Of a stretch of DNA of 64,000 nucleotides, positions 43,879 to 57,048 are shown one piece after another. Origin of the DNA: Vibrio europaeus (lineage in GTDB: Bacteria; Pseudomonadota; Gammaproteobacteria; Enterobacterales; Vibrionaceae); assembly GCF_001695575.1 (NCBI RefSeq), contig NZ_LUAX01000001.1:1178001-1242000 (forward strand). Reading direction: 5' to 3'. The notes under the pieces were generated by a model. The model was not told the DNA's origin, ran no database searches, and saw only the letters and a program-made list of their open reading frames with translations. Both the position numbers and the translations under genes were made by a program. The stretch's first letter is position 1, and each line of letters starts with the position of its first letter.

Positions 43879-45087
43879 ATGGCATCGGTTCCAGTTACTA
43901 TTTTGCATGGCTTTCTAGGTTCGGGGAAAACCACACTACTTCGCAGCATTCTTCAACAAGCAGAAGCTAAACGTATCGCTCTCTCTGTCATTGTCAACGA
44001 TATGAGCGAGTTAGATGTCGATGGCGTACTCATCGCCAATACCGATGCCGTCAGTGAAGATAAAGGCAACTTTGTTACTCTAAGCGGACAAAGTATCAGT
44101 AGCCCTGAAGGTATCAAACAGCTTGACGCATCTCTAACCCAGCTATGCCAAGAAGAGTCTCCAGATTGGATAGTGATTGAGACTTCAGGTAGTAGCCACC
44201 CTTTGCCTTTAGTCGAATACTTCAAGGATCAGAATCGATTTTCATTGAAAGATGTCGTTACCCTTGTCGACGCTACATGGTTACGTGATGACTACCGACA
44301 AGGGGTTGACCTGATTCCGAAATGGCAGCAAAACGTACAGCAAGGTAATCGAGGTGTTGAGGATTTGCTAGTCGAGCAAATCATGTTTTCGAATCGAATT
44401 TTTCTGACCAAAACAGATAAAGTTGACGATAGAATTATTGGCAACATCGCGCAAGCTATCCACCCGCTGAATATCTACGCTGAAATTATCAAAACCTCAT
44501 GGGGAAACATCAACATTAGTTCGTTGAGAAGTCAAAGTGATTATAACTTCTATCTGGTAGAGCAACTTCTCAATGAACTTAAAGATAATGTTAACCAATC
44601 ACTTAATTTATCTGGCAAGGAAGACCAGCAACTTACCGCCAAAGTGATAAAAGATGACCGCCCATTTCATCCAATGCGTCTGTGGGAGACTTGCCACAAA
44701 CACTTAACCAAAGGTGTTTTTCGTAGCAAAGGCTTTTTCTGGTTCCCGACTAGAGATGACGTGTCGCTTCTTTGGAGTCAAGCACATGGCAATGTTGGAC
44801 TTGAAGTCACCGGTTTTTGGCGAGCTTCTGTCATTGAAGATGAATCTCAGAACTTCACCAAAGAACACAGACAATTACTACAGGATAAAATTGATAGCGT
44901 TGAAAGTCGATTTGGTGATCGTCGCTGTCGACTGACGGTAATTGGACAAGAAAACGAAGTCGATAACTTCATAGATGCTTTGCAAGCTTGCTTCCTCGAT
45001 GAGCGCGAGCTTGAACAGTGGAAGAGTGGTGCAAGTTTCGAAGATCCTTGGCCAAACAAAACAGCAAAGCTAAAACAACAACTTTGA
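43879..45087 (+). CDS. COG0523 (CobW/ZigA-like) G3E GTPase lacking the CxCC motif
   Basis: 402-residue G3E-family GTPase, a class that delivers metal ions, often zinc, to client enzymes. Walker A HGFLGSGKTTLL is at residues 10-21, the Walker B region DWIVIETSGSSHP near 114-126, and the base-specificity motif FLTKTD near 175. A CobW C-terminal domain contains KGFFWFPTRDD. The usual metal-binding GCxCC reads GQSISS: the three cysteines align with serines at residues 72, 74 and 75. The upstream Zur box predicts induction by zinc starvation. Whether it still handles metal, and through which residues, is open. Confidence 0.85.
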   Translation: MASVPVTILHGFLGSGKTTLLRSILQQAEAKRIALSVIVNDMSELDVDGVLIANTDAVSEDKGNFVTLSGQSISSPEGIKQLDASLTQLCQEESPDWIVIETSGSSHPLPLVEYFKDQNRFSLKDVVTLVDATWLRDDYRQGVDLIPKWQQNVQQGNRGVEDLLVEQIMFSNRIFLTKTDKVDDRIIGNIAQAIHPLNIYAEIIKTSWGNINISSLRSQSDYNFYLVEQLLNELKDNVNQSLNLSGKEDQQLTAKVIKDDRPFHPMRLWETCHKHLTKGVFRSKGFFWFPTRDDVSLLWSQAHGNVGLEVTGFWRASVIEDESQNFTKEHRQLLQDKIDSVESRFGDRRCRLTVIGQENEVDNFIDALQACFLDERELEQWKSGASFEDPWPNKTAKLKQQL

Positions 45088-45167
45088 TGCTAACAATAGT
45101 CTTACAATTATGATTGTCTAGGTGATCACTTACTTCTCTCAAATTGGGCGCGTTTTTGCTGTGACTT

Positions 45168-46754
45168 TCACTTAGTTTGCGACCGACAGAGTAATGTGAG
45201 CAGTTCGTGCTTAGACATAGGTTTGAAGTAGTAAAACCCTTGGATATAGTAAAAACCCAGTTCAGCAAGTATCTTGACTTGTCTTTCCTCTTCTACGCCT
45301 TCAACAATAACGTCCATGTTGAAACTATTCGCAATTCCTTTCATAGACTGAAGTAAAGGTATTAGTGTTGAGTCAGAACCCAAACTGTTGACGAAGACTC
45401 GATCAATTTTAATCACATCGAACGTGTATTGCCTGATGAAATCTAAACCCGAATATCCCGTCCCAAAGTCATCTATCGCAACTCGAAGACCAATTTTTGA
45501 AATCTGTTCTAAGTGTTTTCTAAGAGTTAGCCGTTCTTCGGAAGAAAAGTTCATTTCCTCGGTAATTTCAAAGATAAGCTTTCGCGCTATGTGAGGCTGG
45601 TGTTTCAGCTCATGCAAAATCCTATGGACAAACTCTTCTCTTAAGATCTGACTACGACTGATATTAATGCTTATGTAACGCTGCTCGAACAACTCGGGAT
45701 TTTTCGTCAGCATATCGATGGCACTTGCGAGCACTAAGTCAGCAATATCATCAATTAGACCTAATTCTTCCGCTAAAGGAATAAAAACAACTGGAGAGAT
45801 CATCCCTTGCGAAGGGCTTTTCCAACGCACCAAGGACTCACACCCCACTAGAGTTCTATCTTGGCTATTCACTATAGGCTGATAATAAGCTTCAATTTCG
45901 CCATCAATAAGTGCATTTTGCAAAGCTGACTCTAACGTCGCATCTGAGACTTTATTCTGTCGAGAACGGACACGTATGACACTCGCAACGCCTCCAAGTA
46001 ACAATCCTATCCAGATATGAGTTACGAAATAATGTATATAGTAACCAGTGTATGTATGGAGCTTAATACCAAGCGGATAATGTCTTGATTCTTGTGTAAA
46101 GATATCGATTCCCACAGAACCATCTGAGCGTTCAACAATTTTTCTTGAGATCACTTCAATATCGTAAAAAACACCGTCTTCTGATCGCTCTAATAATCTT
46201 TGGATATAGCGTGGTGGAATCGCAACGCTAACCCCATAGTTCGACTCTCCCAAGAACATCAAAAACACTGAACGCTCATCTGTCATTTTACTTTTGGTAT
46301 AAGACAGAGTTACTCCATTCTCATCAAGCCGACCCATGATAGTTTTATAAAGGTAAAACGAATTGCCAAGATCACTACTGGTACAGTAGATTTCACCAGA
46401 TGGTCGAAAAAGCCCAATTTCCTTGATAACATCAGACTTGAATACCTCACTTCTCAACAAAGTCGTTACGTCTTCACAAGGTAACGATGTAATGCGAGCA
46501 CTGGTTAGATAATTAAGCTTTTCCCTCAGTTGGTCTATCACATGCTCAATCGCTGTCAATTCATATTTGGCTGTACTTACAATGTGACGATCTGCAAGAG
46601 GCTTCAAGACGATAAGCCCAAACAAAACAATCACGGCATATATAAAGACGATATCAAGCCACAATGGCTTAGACTCTTTTTTAGAAAATACAGACATTCG
46701 ATTTAACAAAGCACGATAGCGCATACAAACAGTATAGGTATCAACGACATTCAC
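45168..46754 (-). CDS. Membrane EAL-domain c-di-GMP phosphodiesterase with CSS-motif sensor
   Basis: 528-residue inner-membrane protein. A transmembrane helix lies near residues 32-52, then a periplasmic domain with the EIYCTSS motif typical of CSS-motif (DUF2145-unrelated, PdeC-type) redox sensors. A second membrane segment follows near 242-262, and then a cytoplasmic EAL domain. Catalytic elements are present: ESLVRW (a variant of EALxRW), NISRSQ, EITEE, IDDFGTGYSGLDF, KIDRVFV and VEGVEEE with QGFYYFKP. It should hydrolyse c-di-GMP under control of periplasmic disulphide state. Later in-frame ATGs at 46724 and 46697 are possible starts. Monocistronic. Confidence 0.88.
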   Translation of the reverse strand: MNVVDTYTVCMRYRALLNRMSVFSKKESKPLWLDIVFIYAVIVLFGLIVLKPLADRHIVSTAKYELTAIEHVIDQLREKLNYLTSARITSLPCEDVTTLLRSEVFKSDVIKEIGLFRPSGEIYCTSSDLGNSFYLYKTIMGRLDENGVTLSYTKSKMTDERSVFLMFLGESNYGVSVAIPPRYIQRLLERSEDGVFYDIEVISRKIVERSDGSVGIDIFTQESRHYPLGIKLHTYTGYYIHYFVTHIWIGLLLGGVASVIRVRSRQNKVSDATLESALQNALIDGEIEAYYQPIVNSQDRTLVGCESLVRWKSPSQGMISPVVFIPLAEELGLIDDIADLVLASAIDMLTKNPELFEQRYISINISRSQILREEFVHRILHELKHQPHIARKLIFEITEEMNFSSEERLTLRKHLEQISKIGLRVAIDDFGTGYSGLDFIRQYTFDVIKIDRVFVNSLGSDSTLIPLLQSMKGIANSFNMDVIVEGVEEERQVKILAELGFYYIQGFYYFKPMSKHELLTLLCRSQTK

Positions 46755-46891
46755 CGTTGATTTTATAAATAAACATTCGCATAAACTATATATGCATAGC
46801 TATTTATTCAACCAAACCAGCCAAAATATGTGCCACATCCGAATCGCAATCACATAATAGTCAACAATAATTATCAGGCACTTGAGTTTTT

Positions 46892-46939
46892 GCTACATCC
46901 ACCACTCTTAATCGAAGATCAGGTAATAGTGGAAGTAGC
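46892..46939. repeat. Interrupted inverted repeat downstream of nrdF
   Basis: GCTAC and CCACT (46892-46906) pair with AGTGG and GTAGC (46928-46939), with unequal bulges. No T-tract follows on either strand, so termination is doubtful. The rest of 46755-47038 shows nothing else. Confidence 0.3.
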
Positions 46940-47038
46940 GAAAGGAAATACAATGTTAATTCCCTTTATTAATCTGGTTTGTTTGAGTGCAACCTAGACA
47001 AGTAGCAATATTCCTTTCACAAGATTGATTTCTCCTAT

Positions 47039-50148
<3,110 letters not shown>

Positions 50149-50156
<8 letters not shown>

Positions 50157-50547
50157 GGTGTTTCCAAAATTGTTCTAGTCCCTGCTGCACGGCTTGGACA
50201 TCGTGCTGGGTTCCCGAAAGTTCGAAGCGATAAAGCACTGGGACATGGCATTTATTCGCAATTATTTTTCCAGCCTGAGCAAAAAACTCACCAAAATTTC
50301 GATTCCCGGAAGCGATGATACCCTTGAGATATGCACGGTTTTCAGCTTGATTGAGTACTTTGATCACGGATTTTGGTACGGCACCACGCCCTTCCCCGTC
50401 AGCATATGTTGGGCATACCAAAACATAAGGTTGACCGATAAGCAGAGTGGGTTCGTCTTCGCTGATAGGAAGTCGAATCGCTTCAACGTCTAACCTCTCA
50501 ACAAATCGCTGGGTATTACCCGAAGCGCTGGAATAGTAAACAATCAT
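50149..50547 (-). CDS. nrdI: Flavodoxin-like NrdI, activator of NrdF
   Basis: 132-residue flavodoxin-like protein that supplies superoxide/oxidant to assemble the Mn(III)2-tyrosyl cofactor of NrdF. The FMN-binding loops [10 protein letters not shown] (residues 6-15), [11 protein letters not shown] and [11 protein letters not shown] are present. ATG 50547 overlaps the nrdH stop as TAATG. The longer upstream frame is within nrdH. Confidence 0.94.
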
Positions 50548-50768
50548 TACGCGAGCTGACTGATCATATCTGGGCGAAAACCAGACCAATGGCGCGCACC
50601 AGCCACGACAACGGGCGCCTGCCTATAGCCCATAGATTGCACCGACTCCATCGCCGAGTCATCTAATGTTAGGTCTACAACTTTATGATCAATACCTTTC
50701 GCTTGTAGTGCTCGAACCGTTGCGGTGCACTGAACGCACTGCGGCTTAGAGTATACGATGATATCCAT
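50547..50768 (-). CDS. nrdH: Glutaredoxin-like NrdH redoxin
   Basis: 73-residue thiol donor for NrdE, with the redox pair C11-x-x-C14 in CVQC and the NrdH signature WSGFRPD near the C-terminus. AAAGGTAATGAA precedes the ATG. It is first gene of nrdHIEF, with a Fur-like box 25-43 bases upstream. Confidence 0.94.
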   Translation of the reverse strand: MDIIVYSKPQCVQCTATVRALQAKGIDHKVVDLTLDDSAMESVQSMGYRQAPVVVAGARHWSGFRPDMISQLA

Positions 50769-50792
50769 ATTTCATTACCTTTCGTTAAAATT

Positions 50793-50811
50793 TGTAATGA
50801 TAACCATTATC
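50793..50811. promoter_or_regulatory. Fur box upstream of nrdHIEF
   Basis: TAATGATAACCATTATC matches 16 of 17 bases of the Fur consensus core TAATGATAATCATTATC. Implies derepression of the class Ib reductase in iron-poor cells, as in E. coli. Confidence 0.72.
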
Positions 50812-50900
50812 AATTACATCCATATATAGTATTGCCAGATCTTACTTTGTCAATATGTAGTGCAGACCAGTATTCCCCACACTAAATTCATGGTTGATAA

Positions 50901-50919
50901 TGAAATGATAATCAATATC
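50901..50919. promoter_or_regulatory. Fur-like box upstream of the suf operon
   Basis: TGAAATGATAATCAATATC matches 15 of 19 consensus Fur positions, and an overlapping GATAATGAAATGATAATC suggests more than one dimer may bind. It lies 36-54 bases before sufA. Confidence 0.65.
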
Positions 50920-50954
50920 ATTCTCGTAAATTTAAGAACAAAAGGAACTTTGTA

Positions 50955-51323
50955 ATGAGTATTCCAAGTTCAAATTCCACTCAAATATCTATTCATGACA
51001 TGGAGTGGCAAGGTGTCACGCTGACCGAAAACGCAGCCAAAAGAGTTTCGCTTTTGACGCAAGATGGGCATCACTTTTACCTCAGTGTTAGACCGTCTGG
51101 ATGCACTGGTTTTGCCTATGAAGTGAAGTTGGTAGAAGAGATTTCTAGTGAAGATTTGAGATTTGAGTCACATGGCACGCCTTTTTATGTCTCTCTGTCC
51201 GCGATGCCAATGTTAGACGGCACAGAACTCGATTTCGTCCGTCAGGGCTTAAACAGCACTTTTGTTTACAACAACCCCAACGTAAAGAATCTTTGCGGAT
51301 GTGGTGAAAGCTTTGGAGTTTAA
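50955..51323 (+). CDS. sufA: A-type iron-sulphur carrier SufA
   Basis: 122-residue A-type carrier that receives an Fe-S cluster from SufBCD and hands it to apoproteins. The three conserved ligands are C50 ([10 protein letters not shown]) and C114/C116 (NLCGCGESF). It is the first gene of sufABCDSE, 2 bp before sufB, as in E. coli. Confidence 0.92.
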   Translation: MSIPSSNSTQISIHDMEWQGVTLTENAAKRVSLLTQDGHHFYLSVRPSGCTGFAYEVKLVEEISSEDLRFESHGTPFYVSLSAMPMLDGTELDFVRQGLNSTFVYNNPNVKNLCGCGESFGV

Positions 51324-51325
51324 TC

Positions 51326-52789
51326 ATGTGTGCAGTTGAGACACAGCCTGAAGTAGAAGAACTCTTCCAAACCAGTCACTATAAGGAAGGTTTCTATACA
51401 CAGCTTTCCTCCGACACGCTATCAAAGGGGATAAACGAACAAGTTGTTAAAGCTATTTCAGCCAAACGTAATGAGCCTGATTGGATGCTTCAATTTAGGC
51501 TAGATGCCTTTAGGAAATGGCAACAAATGGAGGAGCCACACTGGCTCAAAGCGGACTACCCAAATCTCGATTATCAAGACTACAGCTATTACTCGGCACC
51601 AAGCTGCGCCAGTTGTGACTCTGACTGTGGTGATGACGGATCAAATGAATACCTGACCAAAGAAGTTGAAACCGCATTCGAGCAGTTGGGTGTTCCAGTT
51701 CGTGAGGGGGCTGAAGTTGCAGTCGATGCCATTTTTGACTCTGTTTCAGTCACAACCACTTACAAGAATGAGCTACAAGAGCTCGGTATTATTTTCTGTT
51801 CGTTCAGTGAAGCGGTTCAAGAACACCCGGAACTCGTCCAACAATATTTGGGGACAGTCGTCCCACCCGAAGATAACTTTTTTGCTGCATTAAACGCAGC
51901 CGTCGCCTCTGATGGTACCTTTGTTTACATTCCTAAAGGGGTACGTTGTCCGAGAGAGCTATCGACTTACTTTCGAATCAACCAAGCCAAAACAGGCCAG
52001 TTCGAGCGTACCATTTTAATTGCCGATGAAGATGCCTATGTCAGCTATATAGAAGGCTGCTCTGCACCAATGCGCGACACCTATCAGCTGCACGCCGCAG
52101 TCGTGGAAGTGATCATCCATGACCGCGCAGAAGTGAAATACTCGACAGTACAAAACTGGTTCTCTGGCGAAGAAGATAGCCAAGGCGGTATTTTAAACTT
52201 TGTCACTAAGCGAGCGGTTTGCGAAGGTCGAAACAGCAAGATGTCATGGACTCAGTCCGAGACAGGTTCCGCTATCACTTGGAAATATCCAAGCGTCATT
52301 CTTAAAGGTGACTACTCCGTTGGTGAGTTCTTCTCAGTTGCTTTAACCAACGGGAGCCAACAAGCCGATACTGGTACAAAGATGATACATATTGGTAAGC
52401 ACACCCGTTCGACTATCATCTCCAAAGGGATCTCAGCGGGTAAGAGCGAAAACAGTTACCGAGGCTTGGTAAAAATATTACCAACAGCGGAAGGAGCACG
52501 AAACTTCACACAATGTGACTCCATGCTGATTGGCACAGAATGTGGCGCTCACACCTTCCCTTACATCGAAGTAAAAAACCCTTCAGCACAAGTTGAACAC
52601 GAAGCGACGACATCAAGAATTGGTGAAGATCAGCTCTTTTACTGTGTGCAACGCGGCATCAGCGAAGATGACGCTATTTCAATGATCGTAAACGGATTTT
52701 GTAAAGACGTATTTTCAGAACTACCCCTTGAGTTTGCTGTTGAAGCGCAAAAACTGCTTTCAATCAGCCTCGAGCATAGCGTGGGATAA
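51326..52789 (+). CDS. sufB: Fe-S assembly scaffold subunit SufB
   Basis: 487-residue core scaffold of the SufBC2D complex on which the cluster is built with sulphur from SufSE. The family end block [19 protein letters not shown] and the KVxWTQ-like region [19 protein letters not shown] are present. The early cysteine-rich stretch [16 protein letters not shown] is typical of proteobacterial SufB. Second gene of the operon. Confidence 0.95.
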   Translation: MCAVETQPEVEELFQTSHYKEGFYTQLSSDTLSKGINEQVVKAISAKRNEPDWMLQFRLDAFRKWQQMEEPHWLKADYPNLDYQDYSYYSAPSCASCDSDCGDDGSNEYLTKEVETAFEQLGVPVREGAEVAVDAIFDSVSVTTTYKNELQELGIIFCSFSEAVQEHPELVQQYLGTVVPPEDNFFAALNAAVASDGTFVYIPKGVRCPRELSTYFRINQAKTGQFERTILIADEDAYVSYIEGCSAPMRDTYQLHAAVVEVIIHDRAEVKYSTVQNWFSGEEDSQGGILNFVTKRAVCEGRNSKMSWTQSETGSAITWKYPSVILKGDYSVGEFFSVALTNGSQQADTGTKMIHIGKHTRSTIISKGISAGKSENSYRGLVKILPTAEGARNFTQCDSMLIGTECGAHTFPYIEVKNPSAQVEHEATTSRIGEDQLFYCVQRGISEDDAISMIVNGFCKDVFSELPLEFAVEAQKLLSISLEHSVG

Positions 52790-52793
52790 TCCA

Positions 52794-53540
52794 ATGTTAG
52801 AAATTAAAGATCTACACGTCAGTGTAGAAGACAAACCTATTCTAAAAGGCATCAGCCTGTCAGTAAAACCAGGTGAAGTGCACGCCATTATGGGGCCAAA
52901 CGGCTCAGGTAAAAGTACCCTTTCTTCTACGCTCGCAGGTAAAGATGAGTACGAGGTTGACTCTGGACAGATTGTCTTTAAAGACAAAGATCTGACTGAA
53001 CTCGATCCGGAAGAACGAGCTGGCGAAGGGGTATTCCTAGCCTTTCAATATCCTGTAGAAATACCTGGTGTAAGTAACAAGCTATTTCTTAATACTGCCA
53101 TAAATGAAATTCGTGATTATCGAGGCCAACCTCCGCTAGACCGCTTCGATTTTGAAGATTTGCTAGAGGAAAAAGCGCAGCTGCTGAAAATGCCAACCGA
53201 TCTCCTTCAACGCTCGGTCAATGAAGGCTTCTCAGGAGGAGAGAAAAAGCGTAATGACATTTTACAAATGGCAGTGCTCTCTCCCGACCTGTGTATTCTG
53301 GATGAAACTGATTCCGGCCTAGACATTGACGCTCTAAAGGCAGTCTCGTCAGGTGTAAATGCCCTACAAGATGGCAAACGTGCTTTTATTTTGGTGACTC
53401 ATTATCAGCGCATTCTTAACTACATTAAGCCCGACTATGTGCACGTTCTTTATAAAGGCAAGATTGTTAAATCTGGCGATCATACATTGGCACACGAACT
53501 AGAGGAGAAAGGCTATGGGTGGATTACTGGTGAAGAGTAA
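52794..53540 (+). CDS. sufC: Fe-S assembly ATPase SufC
   Basis: 248-residue ABC-type ATPase that drives conformational change of SufBD. Walker A GPNGSGKST lies at residues 34-42, the signature GFSGGEKKR and Walker B LCILDETDSGLDID further on. ATG 52794 lies 4 bases after the sufB stop. The longer frame is inside sufB. Confidence 0.95.
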   Translation: MLEIKDLHVSVEDKPILKGISLSVKPGEVHAIMGPNGSGKSTLSSTLAGKDEYEVDSGQIVFKDKDLTELDPEERAGEGVFLAFQYPVEIPGVSNKLFLNTAINEIRDYRGQPPLDRFDFEDLLEEKAQLLKMPTDLLQRSVNEGFSGGEKKRNDILQMAVLSPDLCILDETDSGLDIDALKAVSSGVNALQDGKRAFILVTHYQRILNYIKPDYVHVLYKGKIVKSGDHTLAHELEEKGYGWITGEE

Positions 53541-54786
53541 CCAGCACGGTTTTGATTCTTTGGCGCACCTAGTACAGCCTCAAGAGTGGCAAAAAAAGCA
53601 GTTTGGTAAAGCCGTTGAGTTAGGGATTCCCACCGTAAAAGATGAGGCATGGAAATATACTTCTCTCAATGATTTTAATGCCTTGCCGCTCCAATTAGCG
53701 ATGCTTCAATCGGCCGAGAATATCTCTTATGAAGGGTTAAGCTTAGGTATAGACGCCTACCGACTCGTCTTCTTCGATGGACATTTCTCTGCAAGGTGCT
53801 CTGATTGGATACCAAAAGTTCGCGTCACTCCTCTAAACGTTCTTACTTCAGTCGAAACGTATGAGCTATCGCGGTCAGTTCGCCCAGACGCTTTCACTCA
53901 TCTCAACGATGCCACTGCAACCGGAGGCGTCTTGATTGAAGTTGAGCCAAACACGCAGGTCACTAAACCAATCTATCTTCTGCATATTAGCTCTGGTCAG
54001 AAAGGTGAAGTGTGTAGTTATCGTCATCACTTAGAGATGGGACCGCTTTCAGAACTTGAGGTTATTGAGCATCATATCTCGCTCGCTCAAGGTGGTGGAG
54101 TAACACTGTCACGTTTAACCAGCTACGTTGGAGAAGGTGCTTGTTATCATCACACCAAGCTAATCGAAGAGTCACCGCAACAGCATCATTTTGGGCACAA
54201 CGACATTCGCCTTCAACGGGATGCAAAAGCTAGCTCAACCTCGCTATTGTTGTCAGGTTTATTGCTGCGAAATCAAACCAGCAGTGAACTTTGCGGAGAC
54301 AATGGTAAAATTGCCATGAACAGTATCTCGCTGCCTACCGATAAGCAAACATTTGATACAAGGACTTATCTCAAGCACAACGCCCCTCACTGTCAAAGTG
54401 AACAAATGCACAAGATTATTGGTCGTGACCAATCCAATGCCGTATTTGACGGGATGATTTACGTCGATCCAATTGCATTGAAAACCGATGGTCAAATGGA
54501 CACACATAGTTTACTGCTCAGCGACAAAGCACAGGTCAACTGCAAACCTCAACTTGAGATTTATGCTGACGACGTCAAATGTAGCCATGGTGCAACTACA
54601 GGTCAGTTAGACCCGAACCAAATAGCCTATATGAAAGCGAGAGGCATCAATCGCTTTAATGCCGAGCAAATGTTGATGTCTGCGTTCGTTTGCGAAGTCG
54701 CAGAAAAAATTCGCCATCCTAGCTTGCGAAATTACGTTATCTCTCAGCTAAACAACTCACTACATGGGGAAATCAGTCATGGCTGA
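53515..54786 (+). CDS. sufD: Fe-S assembly scaffold subunit SufD
   Basis: 423-residue SufD, paralogous to SufB in its C-terminal beta-helix (SLLLSDKAQVNCKPQLEIYADDVKCSHG in part). The catalytic-interface residues around KCSHGATTGQLD are present. The start overlaps sufC by 26 bp and is preceded by AGGAGAAAGG. Partner of SufB and SufC. Confidence 0.94.
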   Translation: MGGLLVKSNQHGFDSLAHLVQPQEWQKKQFGKAVELGIPTVKDEAWKYTSLNDFNALPLQLAMLQSAENISYEGLSLGIDAYRLVFFDGHFSARCSDWIPKVRVTPLNVLTSVETYELSRSVRPDAFTHLNDATATGGVLIEVEPNTQVTKPIYLLHISSGQKGEVCSYRHHLEMGPLSELEVIEHHISLAQGGGVTLSRLTSYVGEGACYHHTKLIEESPQQHHFGHNDIRLQRDAKASSTSLLLSGLLLRNQTSSELCGDNGKIAMNSISLPTDKQTFDTRTYLKHNAPHCQSEQMHKIIGRDQSNAVFDGMIYVDPIALKTDGQMDTHSLLLSDKAQVNCKPQLEIYADDVKCSHGATTGQLDPNQIAYMKARGINRFNAEQMLMSAFVCEVAEKIRHPSLRNYVISQLNNSLHGEISHG

Positions 54787-56011
54787 TTTAAGTTCTCTTG
54801 AAAGCCCATGGGCAGGTGACTTTCCTGCTCTAACAACTGAAGTCTATGGAAAACCCCTCGTCTACTTAGATACGGCAGCCACAGCACAAACACCAAACTC
54901 TGTTATCGAGCGCATGACTCAATTCTATCAACGCGATTATGCCAGTGTGCACCGTGGAGCCCACTACTTAAGTGCCAAAGCAACGGAAGATATGGAGTTA
55001 GTACGCAAGCAAGTCGCAGATTTTATACATGCAAAAGAGGCCAGTAATATTGTCTTCACTAAAGGGACAACCGAAGCGATCAACTTAGTGGCCAATAGTT
55101 ATCTGAGACCTAAAGTGAAAGCCGAAGACGAAATCATAGTCACAGAGATGGAGCATCACGCCAACTTAGTACCGTGGCAGCTTCTTTCTGATATCTGTGG
55201 GGTTAAAATTCGAGTCTGGGTAATGAACAGCCAAGGTCAACTTGACCCATCTGGGCTAAAAGCGCTACTGAATCGTAAAACGCGCTTAGTTGCGATTAGC
55301 CATGTATCAAATGTCTTGGGCCAGATTAACCCGATTGACGAGGTGGTCAAACTGGCACATAAAGCGAACGTGCCTGTGCTTGTTGATGGCGCTCAAGCTG
55401 TTATGCACCAACAAGTCGATGTCACTGCCCTTAATTGTGATTTTTATGCTTTCTCAGCTCACAAACTTTACGGCCCTACGGGGACCGGTGTTTTATACGC
55501 AAAATCAAAACACCTTGATAGCATGGTTCCTTGGGAAGGTGGTGGCGCAATGATCGATCAAGTGACCTTGCCCCTTGGGACATCTTACGGTCAAGCTCCA
55601 TGGAAGTTTGAGGCAGGTACGCCCAATATTGCAGGTATATTAGGCTTAGGCGCTGCCATTGAATACATAGACAATATTGGCTTAGATAATATTGCTGTCT
55701 ATGAAGCGCAATTGATGCAGTACATGGAACATTCCTTATCACGAGTTCCCGGCATCGAGATCTACGGCGACCCGAACAATCGCACCGGATTGCTTTCTTT
55801 TAACCTCAATGGACATCACTCATTTGACGTTGGCACCTTTTTAGATAGATACGGTATCGCCATTCGCACCGGACACCATTGCGCAATGCCATTAATCAAA
55901 CGACTTGGGCAAACTTCTGTATGTCGTGTATCGATCGGCATGTACAGTCAACCCAATGATATCGACCAACTCTGCCAAGCACTGCAACGTATCAGCCAAC
56001 TGTTAAGGTAA
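54779..56011 (+). CDS. sufS: Cysteine desulfurase SufS
   Basis: 410-residue group II cysteine desulfurase. PLP-lysine is in FSAHKLYGPTG and the persulphide cysteine in TGHHCAMP. The SufS-type shorter loop makes it dependent on SufE, encoded next. ATG 54779 (8-bp overlap with sufD, GGGGAA upstream) is chosen over ATG 54764. Confidence 0.94.
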   Translation: MADLSSLESPWAGDFPALTTEVYGKPLVYLDTAATAQTPNSVIERMTQFYQRDYASVHRGAHYLSAKATEDMELVRKQVADFIHAKEASNIVFTKGTTEAINLVANSYLRPKVKAEDEIIVTEMEHHANLVPWQLLSDICGVKIRVWVMNSQGQLDPSGLKALLNRKTRLVAISHVSNVLGQINPIDEVVKLAHKANVPVLVDGAQAVMHQQVDVTALNCDFYAFSAHKLYGPTGTGVLYAKSKHLDSMVPWEGGGAMIDQVTLPLGTSYGQAPWKFEAGTPNIAGILGLGAAIEYIDNIGLDNIAVYEAQLMQYMEHSLSRVPGIEIYGDPNNRTGLLSFNLNGHHSFDVGTFLDRYGIAIRTGHHCAMPLIKRLGQTSVCRVSIGMYSQPNDIDQLCQALQRISQLLR

Positions 56012-56016
56012 TAAAT

Positions 56017-56442
56017 ATGATGACACCTGAAAAAGTGATCCGAAACTTTAACCGCTGCGTAGATTGGGAAGAGCGGTATTTATACCTCATAGAGCTTGGT
56101 GAACGATTAGAGGATTATCCTACTGAAAAGCTAGATGATGACCATTTGGTAGCGGGGTGCCAAAGCCAAGTTTGGGTGTGTAGCAAGTTAGATGAACACG
56201 GAAAAATTGCTCTTAAGGCGACCAGTGATTCTTCTATCGTTAAAGGTGTCCTGTCACTGGTCTTGGTGGCTTATAACAACCAAAGCGCTGAGGATGTTCT
56301 TTCTTTTGATATTCACACCTGGTTCGAAGAACTTGATCTTAAATCGCACCTGACGCCTGGGCGAACTCAGGGTTTAGAGGCAATCGTAAAATCCGTTCGT
56401 AATCTGGCCTACTCATACCAACAAGGTACGGCAACTCTTTGA
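56017..56442 (+). CDS. sufE: Sulphur acceptor SufE
   Basis: 141-residue SufE, which takes the persulphide from SufS on a conserved cysteine, here C48 in VAGCQSQVW, and passes it to SufB. Starts 5 bp after sufS. Two adjacent ATG codons make the exact start uncertain by one residue. Last gene of the operon, with no clear terminator seen behind it. Confidence 0.94.
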   Translation: MMTPEKVIRNFNRCVDWEERYLYLIELGERLEDYPTEKLDDDHLVAGCQSQVWVCSKLDEHGKIALKATSDSSIVKGVLSLVLVAYNNQSAEDVLSFDIHTWFEELDLKSHLTPGRTQGLEAIVKSVRNLAYSYQQGTATL

Positions 56443-56571
56443 AGTTAGTCTGAATCTGAAGACATTTATTCAAAGAATCGCACACTTTTTCAATCAACAA
56501 TCGATGATAATAAGATGTTTTTGAGAAAAGGTCGGATGTAAACAAAACATACTATAATGGAGAATCTAAAT

Positions 56572-57024
56572 ATGTCTTTTCGTATCCTTACCGCAGCCCT
56601 AGCTCTTGCGAGTTTAAGTTTTGGTGCACAAGCCAACAGCGAATGTGAAGTATCTGTTGATGCTAACGATATGATGCAGTTTTCTGCCACTACACTAAGT
56701 GTTCCGGCAACATGTAAAGAGGTTAAGTTGACACTTAACCACACAGGTAAGTTACCCGCTCAATCAATGGGTCACAACGTTGTGATTACCGACACTGCCG
56801 CACTTCAAGCCGTTGGTACGGAAGGTATGTCTGCTGGAGCAAGCAACGACTATGTTAAGCCAAACGACGAGCGTGTCTATGCACACACAAAAGTCATCGG
56901 TGGTGGCGAGTCAACAACCATTACCTTTAGTACAGAAAGAATGAAAGCTGGAGGTGATTACTCTTTCTTCTGTTCTTTCCCTGGTCACTGGGCAATCATG
57001 AAAGGTAAGTTCGAGTTCAAGTAA
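56572..57024 (+). CDS. azu: Azurin, periplasmic blue copper protein
   Basis: 150-residue exported cupredoxin from ATG 56572, preceded by GGAGAA. The signal peptide ends near GAQA before NSECEV. The type 1 copper ligands are visible: His in SMGHNVV, then Cys, His and Met in FFCSFPGHWAIMKG. A Cys pair near the N-terminus (CEVSV ... TCKEV) forms the usual disulphide. It carries electrons in the periplasm, for example to peroxidases or nitrite reductase. It is 130 bp after sufE with no clear terminator between, so partial co-transcription with suf is conceivable. Confidence 0.93.
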   Translation: MSFRILTAALALASLSFGAQANSECEVSVDANDMMQFSATTLSVPATCKEVKLTLNHTGKLPAQSMGHNVVITDTAALQAVGTEGMSAGASNDYVKPNDERVYAHTKVIGGGESTTITFSTERMKAGGDYSFFCSFPGHWAIMKGKFEFK

Positions 57025-57048
57025 TTCTATCCATTCAAGCTTTGCTAC

